A stretch of 37,144 nt of DNA from Paludibacteraceae bacterium. GTDB taxonomy: Bacteria > Bacteroidota > Bacteroidia > Bacteroidales > Paludibacteraceae. How positions within the stretch are numbered: the stretch's first letter is position 1; every line of letters begins with the position of its first letter. The notes beneath the pieces are model-generated. The model worked only from the letters and a program-made list of their open reading frames with translations. It did not search any database and was not told where the DNA came from. The stretch spans positions 1-37,144 of the forward strand of contig JAFVDD010000011.1 of assembly GCA_017478725.1 (NCBI GenBank), written 5' to 3'. This document shows positions 1-6,130 of this stretch, piece after piece. A program made the translations under genes and the position numbers.

Positions 1-87
1 CAACATGCGCACGAAATGCCTCGTACAGCCCTCCGCTATTCAATCGAGAAAATGCCAGCCCCCGAACGCAAAGCGTTGATGATTTAA
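1..87 (+). CDS. DNA alkylation repair enzyme, C-terminal end (partial)
   Basis: Only the last 28 codons are present; the gene enters from the left edge of the window and stops at TAA 85-87. The tail reads HEMPRTALRYSIEKMP followed by a short basic end. This closely resembles the C-terminus of AlkD-type HEAT-repeat DNA glycosylases of Bacteroidota, which usually end in a helix of the form MPRT-x-LRYAIEK. Enzymes of this family remove alkylated purines from DNA. The assignment rests on this short conserved helix alone, so the family is likely but the substrate is not testable here. Confidence 0.6.
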   Translation, partial: QHAHEMPRTALRYSIEKMPAPERKALMI

Positions 88-447
88 TTTTCTTCGCTGC
101 GCTCGAAAAAAAGGAAAGCCCCATATTCTATTTAATTGGGGTCCCCGCAAATTTTAATTTGTGGGGAGAGCGGAGCACATCCAAGTATTTACTACTAAAA
201 CGTGGTTTTAGTACATATACGAGGATAGTGCCCGCGAGAGAGAGCCCATATTTTTTATGCAGTCATGCGGTGAGGTTCCGTGTGGGAGTTGTCAAGACTT
301 GTCTCATAGGAGCGGGCGGTGTGCGCGGCGTGACGGAGAGCCATGCTGGGTGTGGGGTGTGCGCGCTGACGCGCGCGAGAGCCTTGCGGGGCGTGATATG
401 CGCGCCTATGGCGCGGGAGAGGCGGCAGAGCCGCCCACAGCGCAGCA
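88..447. other. Non-coding stretch with several hairpins
   Basis: No convincing gene is visible. Three palindromes stand out. Positions 143-153 pair with 156-166 (CCCCGCAAATT against AATTTGTGGGG, one wobble). TACTAAAAC at 193-201 pairs with GTTTTAGTA at 205-213. GGCGGC at 421-426 pairs with GCCGCC at 430-435. The segment 300-440 is unusually rich in CG steps compared with its surroundings. The first hairpin could end the upstream gene. The small open frames here have no recognisable content. Confidence 0.5.
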
Positions 448-624
448 GACCACTCCAAAGAGCCGCAGTGGGATAAGTTCCAAGACTACCTCAAGGGCGA
501 AGTCCGCTTCGCTTCCGTAGCAAAGCAGTTCCCGAAGGAGGCCGACGAACTCTTCGCCGCCGCCCAAGAAAATGCACAATGGAGATATAAGAGTTACTTA
601 CGTATGTTAGGAACTGCGTGGTAA
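448..624 (+). pseudogene. Pyruvate:ferredoxin (flavodoxin) oxidoreductase, C-terminal fragment (copy A)
   Basis: An in-frame stretch of 58 codons plus TAA reads DHSKEPQWDKFQDYLKGEV and ends QWRYKSYLRMLGTAW. This is the pattern of the extreme C-terminus of NifJ-type pyruvate:ferredoxin oxidoreductase, a protein of about 1180 residues, where DSKxPxWxKFQxFLxGEVRYASL precedes the final helix. Nothing upstream of 448 in the same frame matches the enzyme and there is no start codon, so this is a remnant, not a gene. A second and more broken copy lies at 3594-3875. Both share an almost identical stretch of about 38 bp around FAAAQENAQWRY. A complete gene is presumably elsewhere in the genome. Confidence 0.75.
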
Positions 625-641
625 TTAACACCTCTCCCCAG

Positions 642-660
642 CCCTCTCCTAAGGAGAGGG
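642..660. repeat. REP-like palindrome with purine-rich tail
   Basis: CCCTCTCCT at 642-650 is followed by one base and AGGAGAGGG at 652-660, a perfect 9-bp stem. It is flanked at 631-641 by CCTCTCCCCAG. Read on the minus strand this is a stem followed by CTGGGGAGAGG. A related copy in the opposite orientation lies inside a coding region at 20745-20775. Stem-plus-GGGGAGAGG elements of this kind are dispersed repeats in many bacterial genomes. Confidence 0.6.
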
Positions 661-673
661 AGATATAAAAAGA

Positions 674-703
674 AGAACGCGCGTACATATGTATGCGCGT
701 TCT
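674..703. terminator. Strong hairpin, likely bidirectional terminator
   Basis: AGAACGCGCGTACAT at 674-688 pairs with ATGTATGCGCGTTCT at 689-703, with a single G-T wobble. The 3' arm ends in a T-rich stretch. It sits between the plus-strand oxidoreductase remnant (ends 624) and the minus-strand gene ending at 727, so it can serve convergent transcription from both sides. Confidence 0.65.
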
Positions 704-726
704 TTATGTTTGTTGAGGAGTCTATT

Positions 727-1074
727 TTATTCCTCTACACTTAGATATTCCTGTAATTGTTTAAGGATTCTTGAATGGAGATGATATATTTCGTTATTAT
801 ATGGATTATAACCATCAGGGTATTCTTCATCATCCTCGTCTACATCAGGGAACATATCTTCCTTGTAACCACCATCCAAATAACTCTGCTGCTCACGCAA
901 TTCTTCAAAAATATCTTCTAGCGATGTCCCCTCATCAATTATAGAATCTGTGTTATCCTTAAAATATTCAATAATAGCATCTACAAATTCTTCCTCTGCA
1001 CGATTAAAAGGCTCTAATTGATTTTTATATTCCTCTAACTGTTCAAATACTCTATCGATTTGTTCTTGTGTCAT
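727..1074 (-). CDS. Small acidic protein of unknown function
   Basis: This 115-residue protein has no signal peptide and no membrane segment. It is strongly acidic, with a run of Asp and Glu near residues 75-87 (DVDEDDEEYPDGY), and otherwise looks helical. I do not recognise the family. It starts 14 bp after the stop of the minus-strand BspA-like gene, so the two are probably co-transcribed, and the hairpin at 674-703 would end that transcript. An acidic cytoplasmic protein could be an inhibitor or binding partner, but nothing in the sequence proves it. Confidence 0.6.
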   Translation of the reverse strand: MTQEQIDRVFEQLEEYKNQLEPFNRAEEEFVDAIIEYFKDNTDSIIDEGTSLEDIFEELREQQSYLDGGYKEDMFPDVDEDDEEYPDGYNPYNNEIYHLHSRILKQLQEYLSVEE

Positions 1075-1088
1075 AATTGAGTGAATAG

Positions 1089-2477
1089 TTAGTTTTGTGT
1101 AATATACTTTAAGAATACTTGTTCTTGTGCATCGGCAGTCTTCGCTGCCTTCAATTCCTTTGCCAACGGTTTTACGATTTCCGGATTAGGGATTTCTGCT
1201 AATCGCTTTATCAACGACTGAATGTCGTATGTATTTAAAGCCGTCTTTGTTGTGAATCCTTGCTGCACATATGAATCATAAAGGCTTATATATTTAGTCG
1301 CTATCAATCCCAAGTCACCTTTGGAGTTAGCAAAAGTCGATAGTTTTCTATGACTAATCCCAAGTGTCTCGGAGATATTGGCAGGTAATTCTGGCTCAGC
1401 ATCCATTTCAACAATATTCAAAGAACTCCAGCCTTGTGTAAGTGTTGGCTTGTTTTCATCTGCTTTATACCGTTGCACACACCCTTTAGGAACATATATA
1501 GTTGTTCCTTCCATAATTTGTCCATCACAACTAATGAGACCAGAACAATCGAAAGGATTAATCCCAAGTGCAGGTGGAATAGCAGCATAGCTATATATTG
1601 TTTTTAATTCTGTACATCCCTTGAATGCCTCACGTCCTATACTCACCAAAGACTTTGGCAAAGTAATTTGTTTTAAAGCAGAACAATTTTCAAATGCAAC
1701 AGGTTCAATAGATGCAACATTTTCCGGCAGAACAAGACTTTCCAAACTGGTGCATCCAGCAAAAGTGTGATGTTTGATAGCCTTTATATTAGCAGGAAAC
1801 ACTATTTCTTGTAGCCGTTCGCAGCCAACAAACGCACTTTCTTCAATTTCTTCTATAGAAGAAGGAATCACAATCTTTTGAAGTTTTCTCATTCCGCCAA
1901 ATGCACCAAAAGGAATCTTAGTCATGCTATTAGGCAGAACAAGTTCTTTGATGCTGGTACCCTCAAAGGCGTTACTATAAATATTCTTAACCGAGTTAGG
2001 AATCACTATGGATGTCAAAGCTTTGCAGCCCTTAAAAGCACGCTCACCTATATCTGTCACTCCTTCTGGAATAACAATAGTTTCCAAAGAATGACATTGA
2101 GCGAAAGCACTACCCGGTATGGTCGTTAGATTTGGAGGCAATACAATCTCTTTCACATTTTGGAAATCAAAGAAAGTGGAAGCATCAAACGAAACGATAG
2201 ATGGAGGCACAATAATCTTGGTACTAACTCTGTTTGTGCGACCATTTGTAAGACCTTTTTTCGCGATAGCTGTCACAGTATAATCCTCATCCTCATATCT
2301 AACGGTAGAGGGAAGAGTATATACTTCTTCAGTTATTTTATCAAACATTAAACGTTCAATACTTGCTGTCTTCTTTGAAAAGTTAATCCAATAACGGATA
2401 CCATCTTGCTCTATGCTTTCAGCCGAAGCGGTGAGAGCAGCAATAATAAATGCACAAAAAACTAATGACTTTTTCAT
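1089..2477 (-). CDS. BspA-like leucine-rich repeat surface protein
   Basis: The 462-residue protein starts at the ATG at 2477, chosen because MKKSLVFCAFIIAALTASA is a clean signal peptide; an in-frame start 33 bp upstream would only add MRRWDITATKQ. Residues about 60-310 are a run of roughly 23-residue leucine-rich repeats of the LRR_5/BspA (Treponema) type, with units such as LPENVASIEPVAFENCSAL. The last 90 residues are helical and lack LPXTG or a clear sorting domain. Proteins of this family are exported and often mediate adhesion to host proteins or other bacteria. The gene has the repeated leader motif (2492-2514) shared with two small secreted-protein genes at 5368 and 5797. Confidence 0.85.
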   Translation of the reverse strand: MKKSLVFCAFIIAALTASAESIEQDGIRYWINFSKKTASIERLMFDKITEEVYTLPSTVRYEDEDYTVTAIAKKGLTNGRTNRVSTKIIVPPSIVSFDASTFFDFQNVKEIVLPPNLTTIPGSAFAQCHSLETIVIPEGVTDIGERAFKGCKALTSIVIPNSVKNIYSNAFEGTSIKELVLPNSMTKIPFGAFGGMRKLQKIVIPSSIEEIEESAFVGCERLQEIVFPANIKAIKHHTFAGCTSLESLVLPENVASIEPVAFENCSALKQITLPKSLVSIGREAFKGCTELKTIYSYAAIPPALGINPFDCSGLISCDGQIMEGTTIYVPKGCVQRYKADENKPTLTQGWSSLNIVEMDAEPELPANISETLGISHRKLSTFANSKGDLGLIATKYISLYDSYVQQGFTTKTALNTYDIQSLIKRLAEIPNPEIVKPLAKELKAAKTADAQEQVFLKYITQN

Positions 2478-2491
2478 TTGCTTGGTGGCGG

Positions 2492-2514
2492 TTATATCCC
2501 ATCGCCTCATCGGT
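2492..2514 (-). promoter_or_regulatory. Shared leader motif ACCGATG-N5-ATGGGATATAA (copy C)
   Basis: On the minus strand ACCGATG is followed by a 5-base spacer and ATGGGATATAA, with the motif 25 bases from the chosen start codon of the BspA-like gene. Two further copies, with 4-base spacers, precede the genes at 5368 and 5797 at 26-27 bases from their starts. The role is unknown; a promoter part or a 5' UTR element are both possible. Confidence 0.5.
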
Positions 2515-2565
2515 TTTAATTGTAGATAATTATATGCATATAAAAAGAGCGTGAAACTTTTTCGT

Positions 2566-2697
2566 TTCTTTGGTCATACAGGATCCTGGACTACCTACAA
2601 GTACCAATTATCGAACAAAGCTCACGCTTCCCGTGAGCATCGTGCTGTGTTCTTGTACTTGTGTCAGTTGAAGTGTCCAGTTTCGTATGACCAAGAA
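2566..2697. other. 132-bp palindromic element with five nested helices (candidate structured RNA or MITE)
   Basis: Five helices nest perfectly: 2570-2579/2685-2694 (TTGGTCATAC, extended by TTC/GAA around one bulge), 2586-2591/2675-2680 (CTGGAC), 2597-2604/2655-2662 (ACAAGTAC), 2613-2617/2648-2652 (GAACA) and 2620-2626/2632-2638 (GCTCACG with a 5-base loop). The element fills the gap between the PIN-toxin gene and the BspA-like gene. It carries no open reading frame of note. It could be a non-autonomous mobile element, a structured RNA on either strand, or a large terminator. No target-site duplication is visible at its ends. Confidence 0.6.
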
Positions 2698-2781
2698 TTG
2701 CGCAATGCTAATATTTATGTATGTTGCCTTTTAATCGTTTTTTATCATAGGCGGTTGTTTATTTCAGTATTATTGTTTTAT

Positions 2782-3186
2782 TTAGTTCTCAATCAATTCC
2801 AAGCCTTCTTGACGATAAGGAGGGAACTTGTTGTCATCTGAAATAAGAGGCATCTTCATCGTGATAGCCTGAGCAATGATAACATGGTCGGACGGGTCAT
2901 TGTGATAGAGGTTCATCTTTCCATACGTGTACATCACATCCGGTGTCAAGGGCAAAATCTGGAAACCAAATTCGTCAGTTATTGCTCTTAACATATCTTC
3001 TTTCGTGTGCCAATATTTGCGGAGTAAGGATTTATTGTTGTAGTGCACTATCAATTCACGCAACGACTCATTGCTGACATAAATGAGATTTTCGTAATCA
3101 CCAAGTATAGCAGCAACGTCACGACTGATTTGTTGTGGATCAATCGCGTAATAAATAAAGATGTTTGTATCAATGAGATATCTCAT
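2782..3186 (-). CDS. PIN-domain protein, probable toxin (VapC-like)
   Basis: This is a 134-residue PIN-domain protein. It starts with the typical strand MRYLIDTNIFIYY, giving the first metal-binding Asp at D6. Other acidic residues expected in the active site are E44, D97/D100 (in DPSDHVIIAQA) and D117/D118. PIN toxins are Mg2+-dependent ribonucleases that usually cut tRNA or rRNA. The start codon overlaps the stop of a 46-residue upstream gene in an ATGA arrangement, typical for a toxin translated together with its antitoxin. Function as a toxin is inferred from family and layout. Confidence 0.85.
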   Translation of the reverse strand: MRYLIDTNIFIYYAIDPQQISRDVAAILGDYENLIYVSNESLRELIVHYNNKSLLRKYWHTKEDMLRAITDEFGFQILPLTPDVMYTYGKMNLYHNDPSDHVIIAQAITMKMPLISDDNKFPPYRQEGLELIEN

Positions 3187-3323
3187 ACAGTCTGATGCAA
3201 CGCTGTCTCTGCATATCTTTTAGCAGCATAGAAAGCCGGCGACAACCTCTTGCCTTGGCTTGTCATCTCCTGTTCAATTGAGAGCAGATACTCAAGATTC
3301 TCTTTTCTTCTTTTTTTAGTCAT
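3183..3323 (-). CDS. Probable antitoxin partner of the PIN toxin (46 residues)
   Basis: A short minus-strand frame of 46 codons runs from ATG at 3323 to TGA at 3183. It begins MTKKRRKENLEYLLSIEQEM and contains a basic N-terminus followed by two predicted helices. Its stop codon overlaps the start of the PIN gene by four bases. A promoter-like TAACTTTG lies 41 bases upstream on the same strand. Small proteins in this position normally neutralise the toxin and bind the promoter. It resembles no DNA-binding family I can name, so the role rests on gene order and overlap. Confidence 0.65.
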   Translation of the reverse strand: MTKKRRKENLEYLLSIEQEMTSQGKRLSPAFYAAKRYAETALHQTV

Positions 3324-3342
3324 AGTTGTGTTTGCTTTTTGT

Positions 3343-3371
3343 TATCTTTGCAACTTTCGGCTGCAAAGTTA
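3343..3371. promoter_or_regulatory. Divergent -7 boxes and possible operator of the toxin-antitoxin pair
   Basis: On the minus strand TAACTTTG (3371-3364) matches the Bacteroidota -7 box TAnnTTTG, upstream of the 46-residue gene. TATCTTTG at 3343-3350 is a match on the plus strand. CTTTGCA at 3346-3352 and TGCAAAG at 3362-3368 form an inverted repeat with a 9-base spacer covering both boxes, a plausible autoregulatory site. Confidence 0.45.
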
Positions 3372-3540
3372 CTGCTTTTTTTTGAAATAAGCAAGTTTTG
3401 GGGCAGAAATCGTTCAAATATATGCGTTTTTTCGTCCAAAGTCCGCTTGTGTGGTTGGATTTAGCGCAGGACAAGTGCATAAATAGGGCAGGCATGGCCG
3501 GACGTGGTATAGCGCCGTTCCTCTTGTGAGTAGGAAATAA

Positions 3541-3583
3541 CCTAATAATATCCTAATAATAACCTAATAATAGCCTAATAGTG
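3541..3583. repeat. 11-bp tandem array 1, unit CCTAATAATAA
   Basis: Units start at 3541, 3552, 3563 and 3574, three complete with one variable last base and a fourth degenerate. The unit is the exact reverse complement (after rotation) of array 3 at 23651-23694. The array directly precedes the second oxidoreductase fragment. Confidence 0.85.
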
Positions 3584-3593
3584 TTAGTCACTA

Positions 3594-3875
3594 TGCAGTG
3601 GCTTGACAACCGCAATGACGCCAAGATCACCAACGACCTTTACACGCCGATGGTGGCTGCTATGGAGAAATGCGGCTGCGACACCTGCAAGGAGATTCTC
3701 AAACACAAAGACCATATCGTTAAACGCAGCCAGTGGATTGTCGGCGGTGACGGTGCTTCCCGATAAGCGGGACGACTCTTCTTAGCCACAGGGGCACGAT
3801 TATTTCGCCGCCGCCCAAGAGAATGCACAATGGAGATATAAATCGTATCTCAGAATGCTCGGCACTGCATGGTAA
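3594..3875 (+). pseudogene. Pyruvate:ferredoxin oxidoreductase, internally deleted fragment (copy B)
   Basis: Two pieces of the same enzyme lie close together. Positions 3594-3758 encode QWLDNRNDAKIT through KRSQWIVGGDGAS, matching the region just before and including the start of the thiamine-diphosphate motif GDG of NifJ-type enzymes, with the CDTCKEIL segment that precedes it. A TAA follows at 3764. After about 40 bases of unrelated sequence, 3798-3875 encodes DYFAAAQENAQWRYKSYLRM and the end GTAW, the extreme C-terminus. About 200 residues between the pieces are missing. The end is nearly identical to copy A (448-624) but differs at synonymous positions, so the copies have diverged under, or from, a coding state. 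Confidence 0.75.
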
Positions 3876-3914
3876 TATAATTAATGTTCGCGCTTATGCG
3901 CGTATATGTAAGAG

Positions 3915-3938
3915 AGAGCCGCCAATTCTGGCGGCTCT
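3915..3938. terminator. Hairpin terminator after oxidoreductase copy B
   Basis: AGAGCCGCCA at 3915-3924 and TGGCGGCTCT at 3929-3938 form a perfect 10-bp stem with a 4-base loop, followed by TCTTCTCG. Flanking GTATAT/ATATAC sequences extend the pairing imperfectly. It probably ends what was the oxidoreductase transcript. Confidence 0.65.
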
Positions 3939-4124
3939 TCTCGTATATACTGTCCATCCTCAATCAATGTACATTCCGCCGATTCTTTCCTATTCAACAA
4001 TCTTGACATTCTTCTTTATGTCGCTCCGCTATAAAGTTTCGTCCATTTCCCGAGATATTATCCGGATAGAAATAACATTTTTGCATACAAAATGCAGATA
4101 TTTCGCATTTTCTCTTCCATATTC

Positions 4125-4155
4125 TTGCATATGTCATTTTTTTTGTGTAATTTTG
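4125..4155 (+). promoter_or_regulatory. Promoter, TTGCATATGTC / TAATTTTG
   Basis: The upstream box TTGCATATGTC (4125-4135) and -7 box TAATTTTG (4148-4155) are 23 bases apart, start to start. The same pair at the same distance occurs before the AraC gene (11203/11226) and before the four-helix gene (36467/36490). Transcription would begin at about 4160 and read into the structured leader. Confidence 0.65.
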
Positions 4156-4159
4156 CAGC

Positions 4160-4458
4160 GCAAAACAAAAGTTTTGCCGTATTTAGCCCGCGCTGAGGGA
4201 ATATGTCTTTCGGGCGGGTAATATACAGGACATATTGAAAAAGGCGTCTTAAGCGCTTTGTTTTGGCTAACCAGAATCTAGCAAATTCAAACTAACAACC
4301 AAAACATTGCAGCAAGGATGCCCATTGGTATGTATTTAAAGGTACGCGTATATGCGTGCACGTACATACGGCGTGGGCTTCAGTGTTGTTTGTTCGGAAG
4401 TTAGGGCAATGCTAGAGCCTTGGTTAGCGGAACAGCAATAGTGCAGTCCCGCTTTTTT
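4160..4458 (+). ncRNA. Structured leader or small RNA ending in an intrinsic terminator
   Basis: Directly after the promoter lies a region with many compatible helices: GCAAAAC/GTTTTGC (4160-4166/4171-4177), GCTAACC/GGTTAGC (4266-4272/4422-4428), CATTGC/GCAATG (4305-4310/4406-4411), GCCCA/TGGGC (4320-4324/4374-4378) and GTATGTA/TACATAC (4328-4334/4363-4369). The last four are nested. GCCCG/CGGGC (4186/4211) and AATATGTC/GACATATT (4200/4229) could form a pseudoknot. The end is a terminator: GCGGAACAGC (4427-4436) pairs with GCAGTCCCGC (4443-4452) with two mismatches, followed by six T. The terminator stem shares two bases with the closing helix, so the two may compete. I recognise no known RNA family. 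Confidence 0.55.
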
Positions 4459-4527
4459 GTTGTATCATTACTAACGGCAAAAGTTAGTGTACTAAATGTT
4501 TGGCAAATTGACAAAACAACAATCAAC

Positions 4528-4923
4528 ATGAAAAAGGTTAATCTATCAGCAACAATGGTAGTGATGGCGCTAACAATCGCACTACCAATTAATGCTCAAA
4601 GCCGCAAGGACAAAAAAGAAGCAAAGAAAGCACAATGGGAGATAGAGCAAAAACAACAACGAGAAGAATCTGAATTACGCCACCAATTGAAGATGGATAG
4701 TATTGCTAATGCCCAAAAATCGCATACCATTACATGTTATAAATTGAACCGCCTCAAATCTGGTTGTTCAAAGGTAACAAAGCATGGAAGCTATAACCCC
4801 GAAGATAAAATCTTGTTTGTTGAGAATGAGAGATTCCATGCAGTTGAGAATCCATATTATGGGGAAGATTCCACGCCTGGTCAGTACCAATATAAAGCAG
4901 GACCATATTATTTTAATGATTAA
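4528..4923 (+). CDS. Small secreted protein with charged helix, unknown function
   Basis: The start at 4528 is chosen because it gives a clean signal peptide (MKKVNLSATMVVMALTIALP, cleavage near NAQ-S at residue 24); the open frame extends upstream only through the terminator of the leader RNA. The mature part of about 107 residues opens with a Lys/Glu/Gln-rich helix (about 26-65, RKDKKEAKKAQWEIEQKQQ), then a less charged part with two cysteines and a Tyr-rich end. Charged helices of this sort after the signal sequence are frequent in Bacteroidales export proteins. I do not recognise the family. It is the first gene of a plus-strand series that runs to 8231. Confidence 0.65.
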   Translation: MKKVNLSATMVVMALTIALPINAQSRKDKKEAKKAQWEIEQKQQREESELRHQLKMDSIANAQKSHTITCYKLNRLKSGCSKVTKHGSYNPEDKILFVENERFHAVENPYYGEDSTPGQYQYKAGPYYFND

Positions 4924-4943
4924 ATAACTATTAAATTTTTACA

Positions 4944-5309
4944 ATGATGAAAAAGATTATTTTTCTACTCACTGCTGTTATATGTATGGCAATGAGCGCA
5001 AACGCACAACAAGTTTGCAGAATCTCCGATTCAAACGACAATGTAGAGGTGTTCTCCTGTTATCTGACAGACAACAATTCTACAGTAACTGTAACCGTTG
5101 GTAATGATAGCCAAAACATATCAGCTAATGTTACCATTACTGTTGAAGTAACTTATAATAGTTCTACAAAAAAGACGTATTCTACAAAAGTGATTGCTAA
5201 ACCGAATCAGACAACAGATGCCAAAATTAGCATTCAAGATAAGGTAGGAAACATTACAGCTAAATCTGTAGAGGTTGTGTCAATTACCGGCACAAAATGT
5301 TTGCAGTAA
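4944..5309 (+). CDS. Small secreted beta-rich protein, unknown function
   Basis: 121 residues, or 120 if the second Met is used. The N-terminus MMKKIIFLLTAVICMAMSAN is a signal peptide with likely cleavage after NAQ at residue 22. The mature part is rich in Thr, Val and Ser with alternating hydrophobic residues, suggesting a small beta-sandwich, and has three cysteines, one near the C-terminus (GTKCLQ). It follows the previous gene by 20 bp. No family recognised. Confidence 0.65.
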   Translation: MMKKIIFLLTAVICMAMSANAQQVCRISDSNDNVEVFSCYLTDNNSTVTVTVGNDSQNISANVTITVEVTYNSSTKKTYSTKVIAKPNQTTDAKISIQDKVGNITAKSVEVVSITGTKCLQ

Positions 5310-5329
5310 AAATATATTCAACGATTAAC

Positions 5330-5351
5330 ACCGATGCCTCATGGGATATAA
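5330..5351 (+). promoter_or_regulatory. Shared leader motif ACCGATG-N4-ATGGGATATAA (copy A)
   Basis: ACCGATG at 5330-5336, spacer CCTC, then ATGGGATATAA at 5341-5351, 27 bases before the start at 5368. Related to copies at 5760-5781 and 2492-2514 (minus strand). Confidence 0.5.
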
Positions 5352-5367
5352 GTTGGCAAAGAGAATT

Positions 5368-5700
5368 ATGAAGAAGATCCTGTTATCTTTAGTCGTTGCA
5401 TTCTTTACAATCATTTCAGCACAAGCATTGTGCGTAAGTCGCACTTTCTATGCCTACGATGATGGTGAGTATTTTGGCAAGTTAGAATTAAAAAGTGATT
5501 GTAGCTTTACCATCACAACAGTGGATGGTGAAAGTTTCTCTGGCACGTATCACATTAATGCCAACGAACTTGCTCCTGGTTCACAATACCAAATTGTCTT
5601 TAATATGTCGGATGGTCGTACGATTAGAACCCAATACATGTGGCCGACACAAGGAAAACAATGCGTAGATTTAGATGGTTTCCTTTTTGAAGCACAATAA
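5368..5700 (+). CDS. Small secreted protein, unknown function (paralogue of the next gene)
   Basis: 110 residues from the ATG at 5368. An upstream in-frame ATG at 5341 lies within the shared leader motif and would place nine residues before the signal peptide MKKILLSLVVAFFTIISAQA, so the internal start is preferred. The mature part has three cysteines and a beta pattern, with KLELKSDCSFTITTVDGESF followed by a segment ending GTYHI. The next gene has a comparable arrangement (NLICISGTTFSITNRSGDVI, then RYEIVG), so the two look like diverged copies with the same leader motif. Function unknown. Confidence 0.65.
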   Translation: MKKILLSLVVAFFTIISAQALCVSRTFYAYDDGEYFGKLELKSDCSFTITTVDGESFSGTYHINANELAPGSQYQIVFNMSDGRTIRTQYMWPTQGKQCVDLDGFLFEAQ

Positions 5701-5759
5701 AACGAAAGAATAGGAATATTTATCTTATTCTATTCCTCCATTTTAATAAACACTTTCAA

Positions 5760-5781
5760 ACCGATGCTCGATGGGATATAA
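5760..5781 (+). promoter_or_regulatory. Shared leader motif ACCGATG-N4-ATGGGATATAA (copy B)
   Basis: ACCGATG at 5760-5766, spacer CTCG, ATGGGATATAA at 5771-5781, 26 bases before the start at 5797. An imperfect hairpin at about 5708-5736 lies just upstream and may end the preceding transcript. Confidence 0.5.
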
Positions 5782-5796
5782 GTGAGCAGAAAATTT

Positions 5797-6096
5797 ATGA
5801 AAAAATCATTAATGGTTGTTTTGTTAGCACTCGTGTCCGTAATTGCAATGGCAGTTCCCGGCGGATGTTACACGAATTCCAATTCGAGACGTGGCAATCT
5901 CATTTGTATTTCTGGTACGACATTTAGCATAACAAACCGCAGCGGTGATGTTATTGCGCGATATGAGATTGTAGGTGAAAGCAATGGTGTATTAGATCTT
6001 CGTTCTCCCTACGGAGCTACTGCTACAGCATCATGGTGGCGTGAAGATGGCGAAGTATTGCTTAACTTCAACTACGAAACCTATATTCATGATTAA
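5797..6096 (+). CDS. Small secreted protein, unknown function
   Basis: 99 residues starting at ATG 5797; an in-frame GTG at 5782 would only add MSRKF before the signal peptide MKKSLMVVLLALVSVIAMA. The mature protein of about 80 residues has two cysteines, a predicted beta-rich fold and a tryptophan pair (ASWWRE). It resembles the product of the preceding gene in layout and leader, as noted there. No family recognised. Confidence 0.65.
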   Translation: MKKSLMVVLLALVSVIAMAVPGGCYTNSNSRRGNLICISGTTFSITNRSGDVIARYEIVGESNGVLDLRSPYGATATASWWREDGEVLLNFNYETYIHD

Positions 6097-6130
6097 TATA
6101 CGTGATTATTGACATAACAATATATAACCA

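Noticed and set aside
159-476. Overlapping small frames in the CG-rich stretch
   Set aside because: Composition-driven frames without signal peptide, domain or promoter; the only coding trace is the oxidoreductase fragment from 448 in another context.
2566-2697. Integron attC site
   Set aside because: The element is an imperfect palindrome of suitable length, but lacks the GTTRRRY-type core sites, and no integrase or cassette array is visible.
2551-2841. Open frame of 96 codons over the palindromic element
   Set aside because: The sequence is explained by the nested helices, and the frame runs into the end of the PIN gene.
3823-4221. Open frame of 132 codons on the plus strand
   Set aside because: It runs through the oxidoreductase remnant, the hairpin terminator and the promoter at 4125-4155, and has no plausible protein features.
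4420-4527. N-terminal extension of the first small secreted protein
   Set aside because: It would be read from within the terminator of the leader RNA; the signal peptide starts at 4528.
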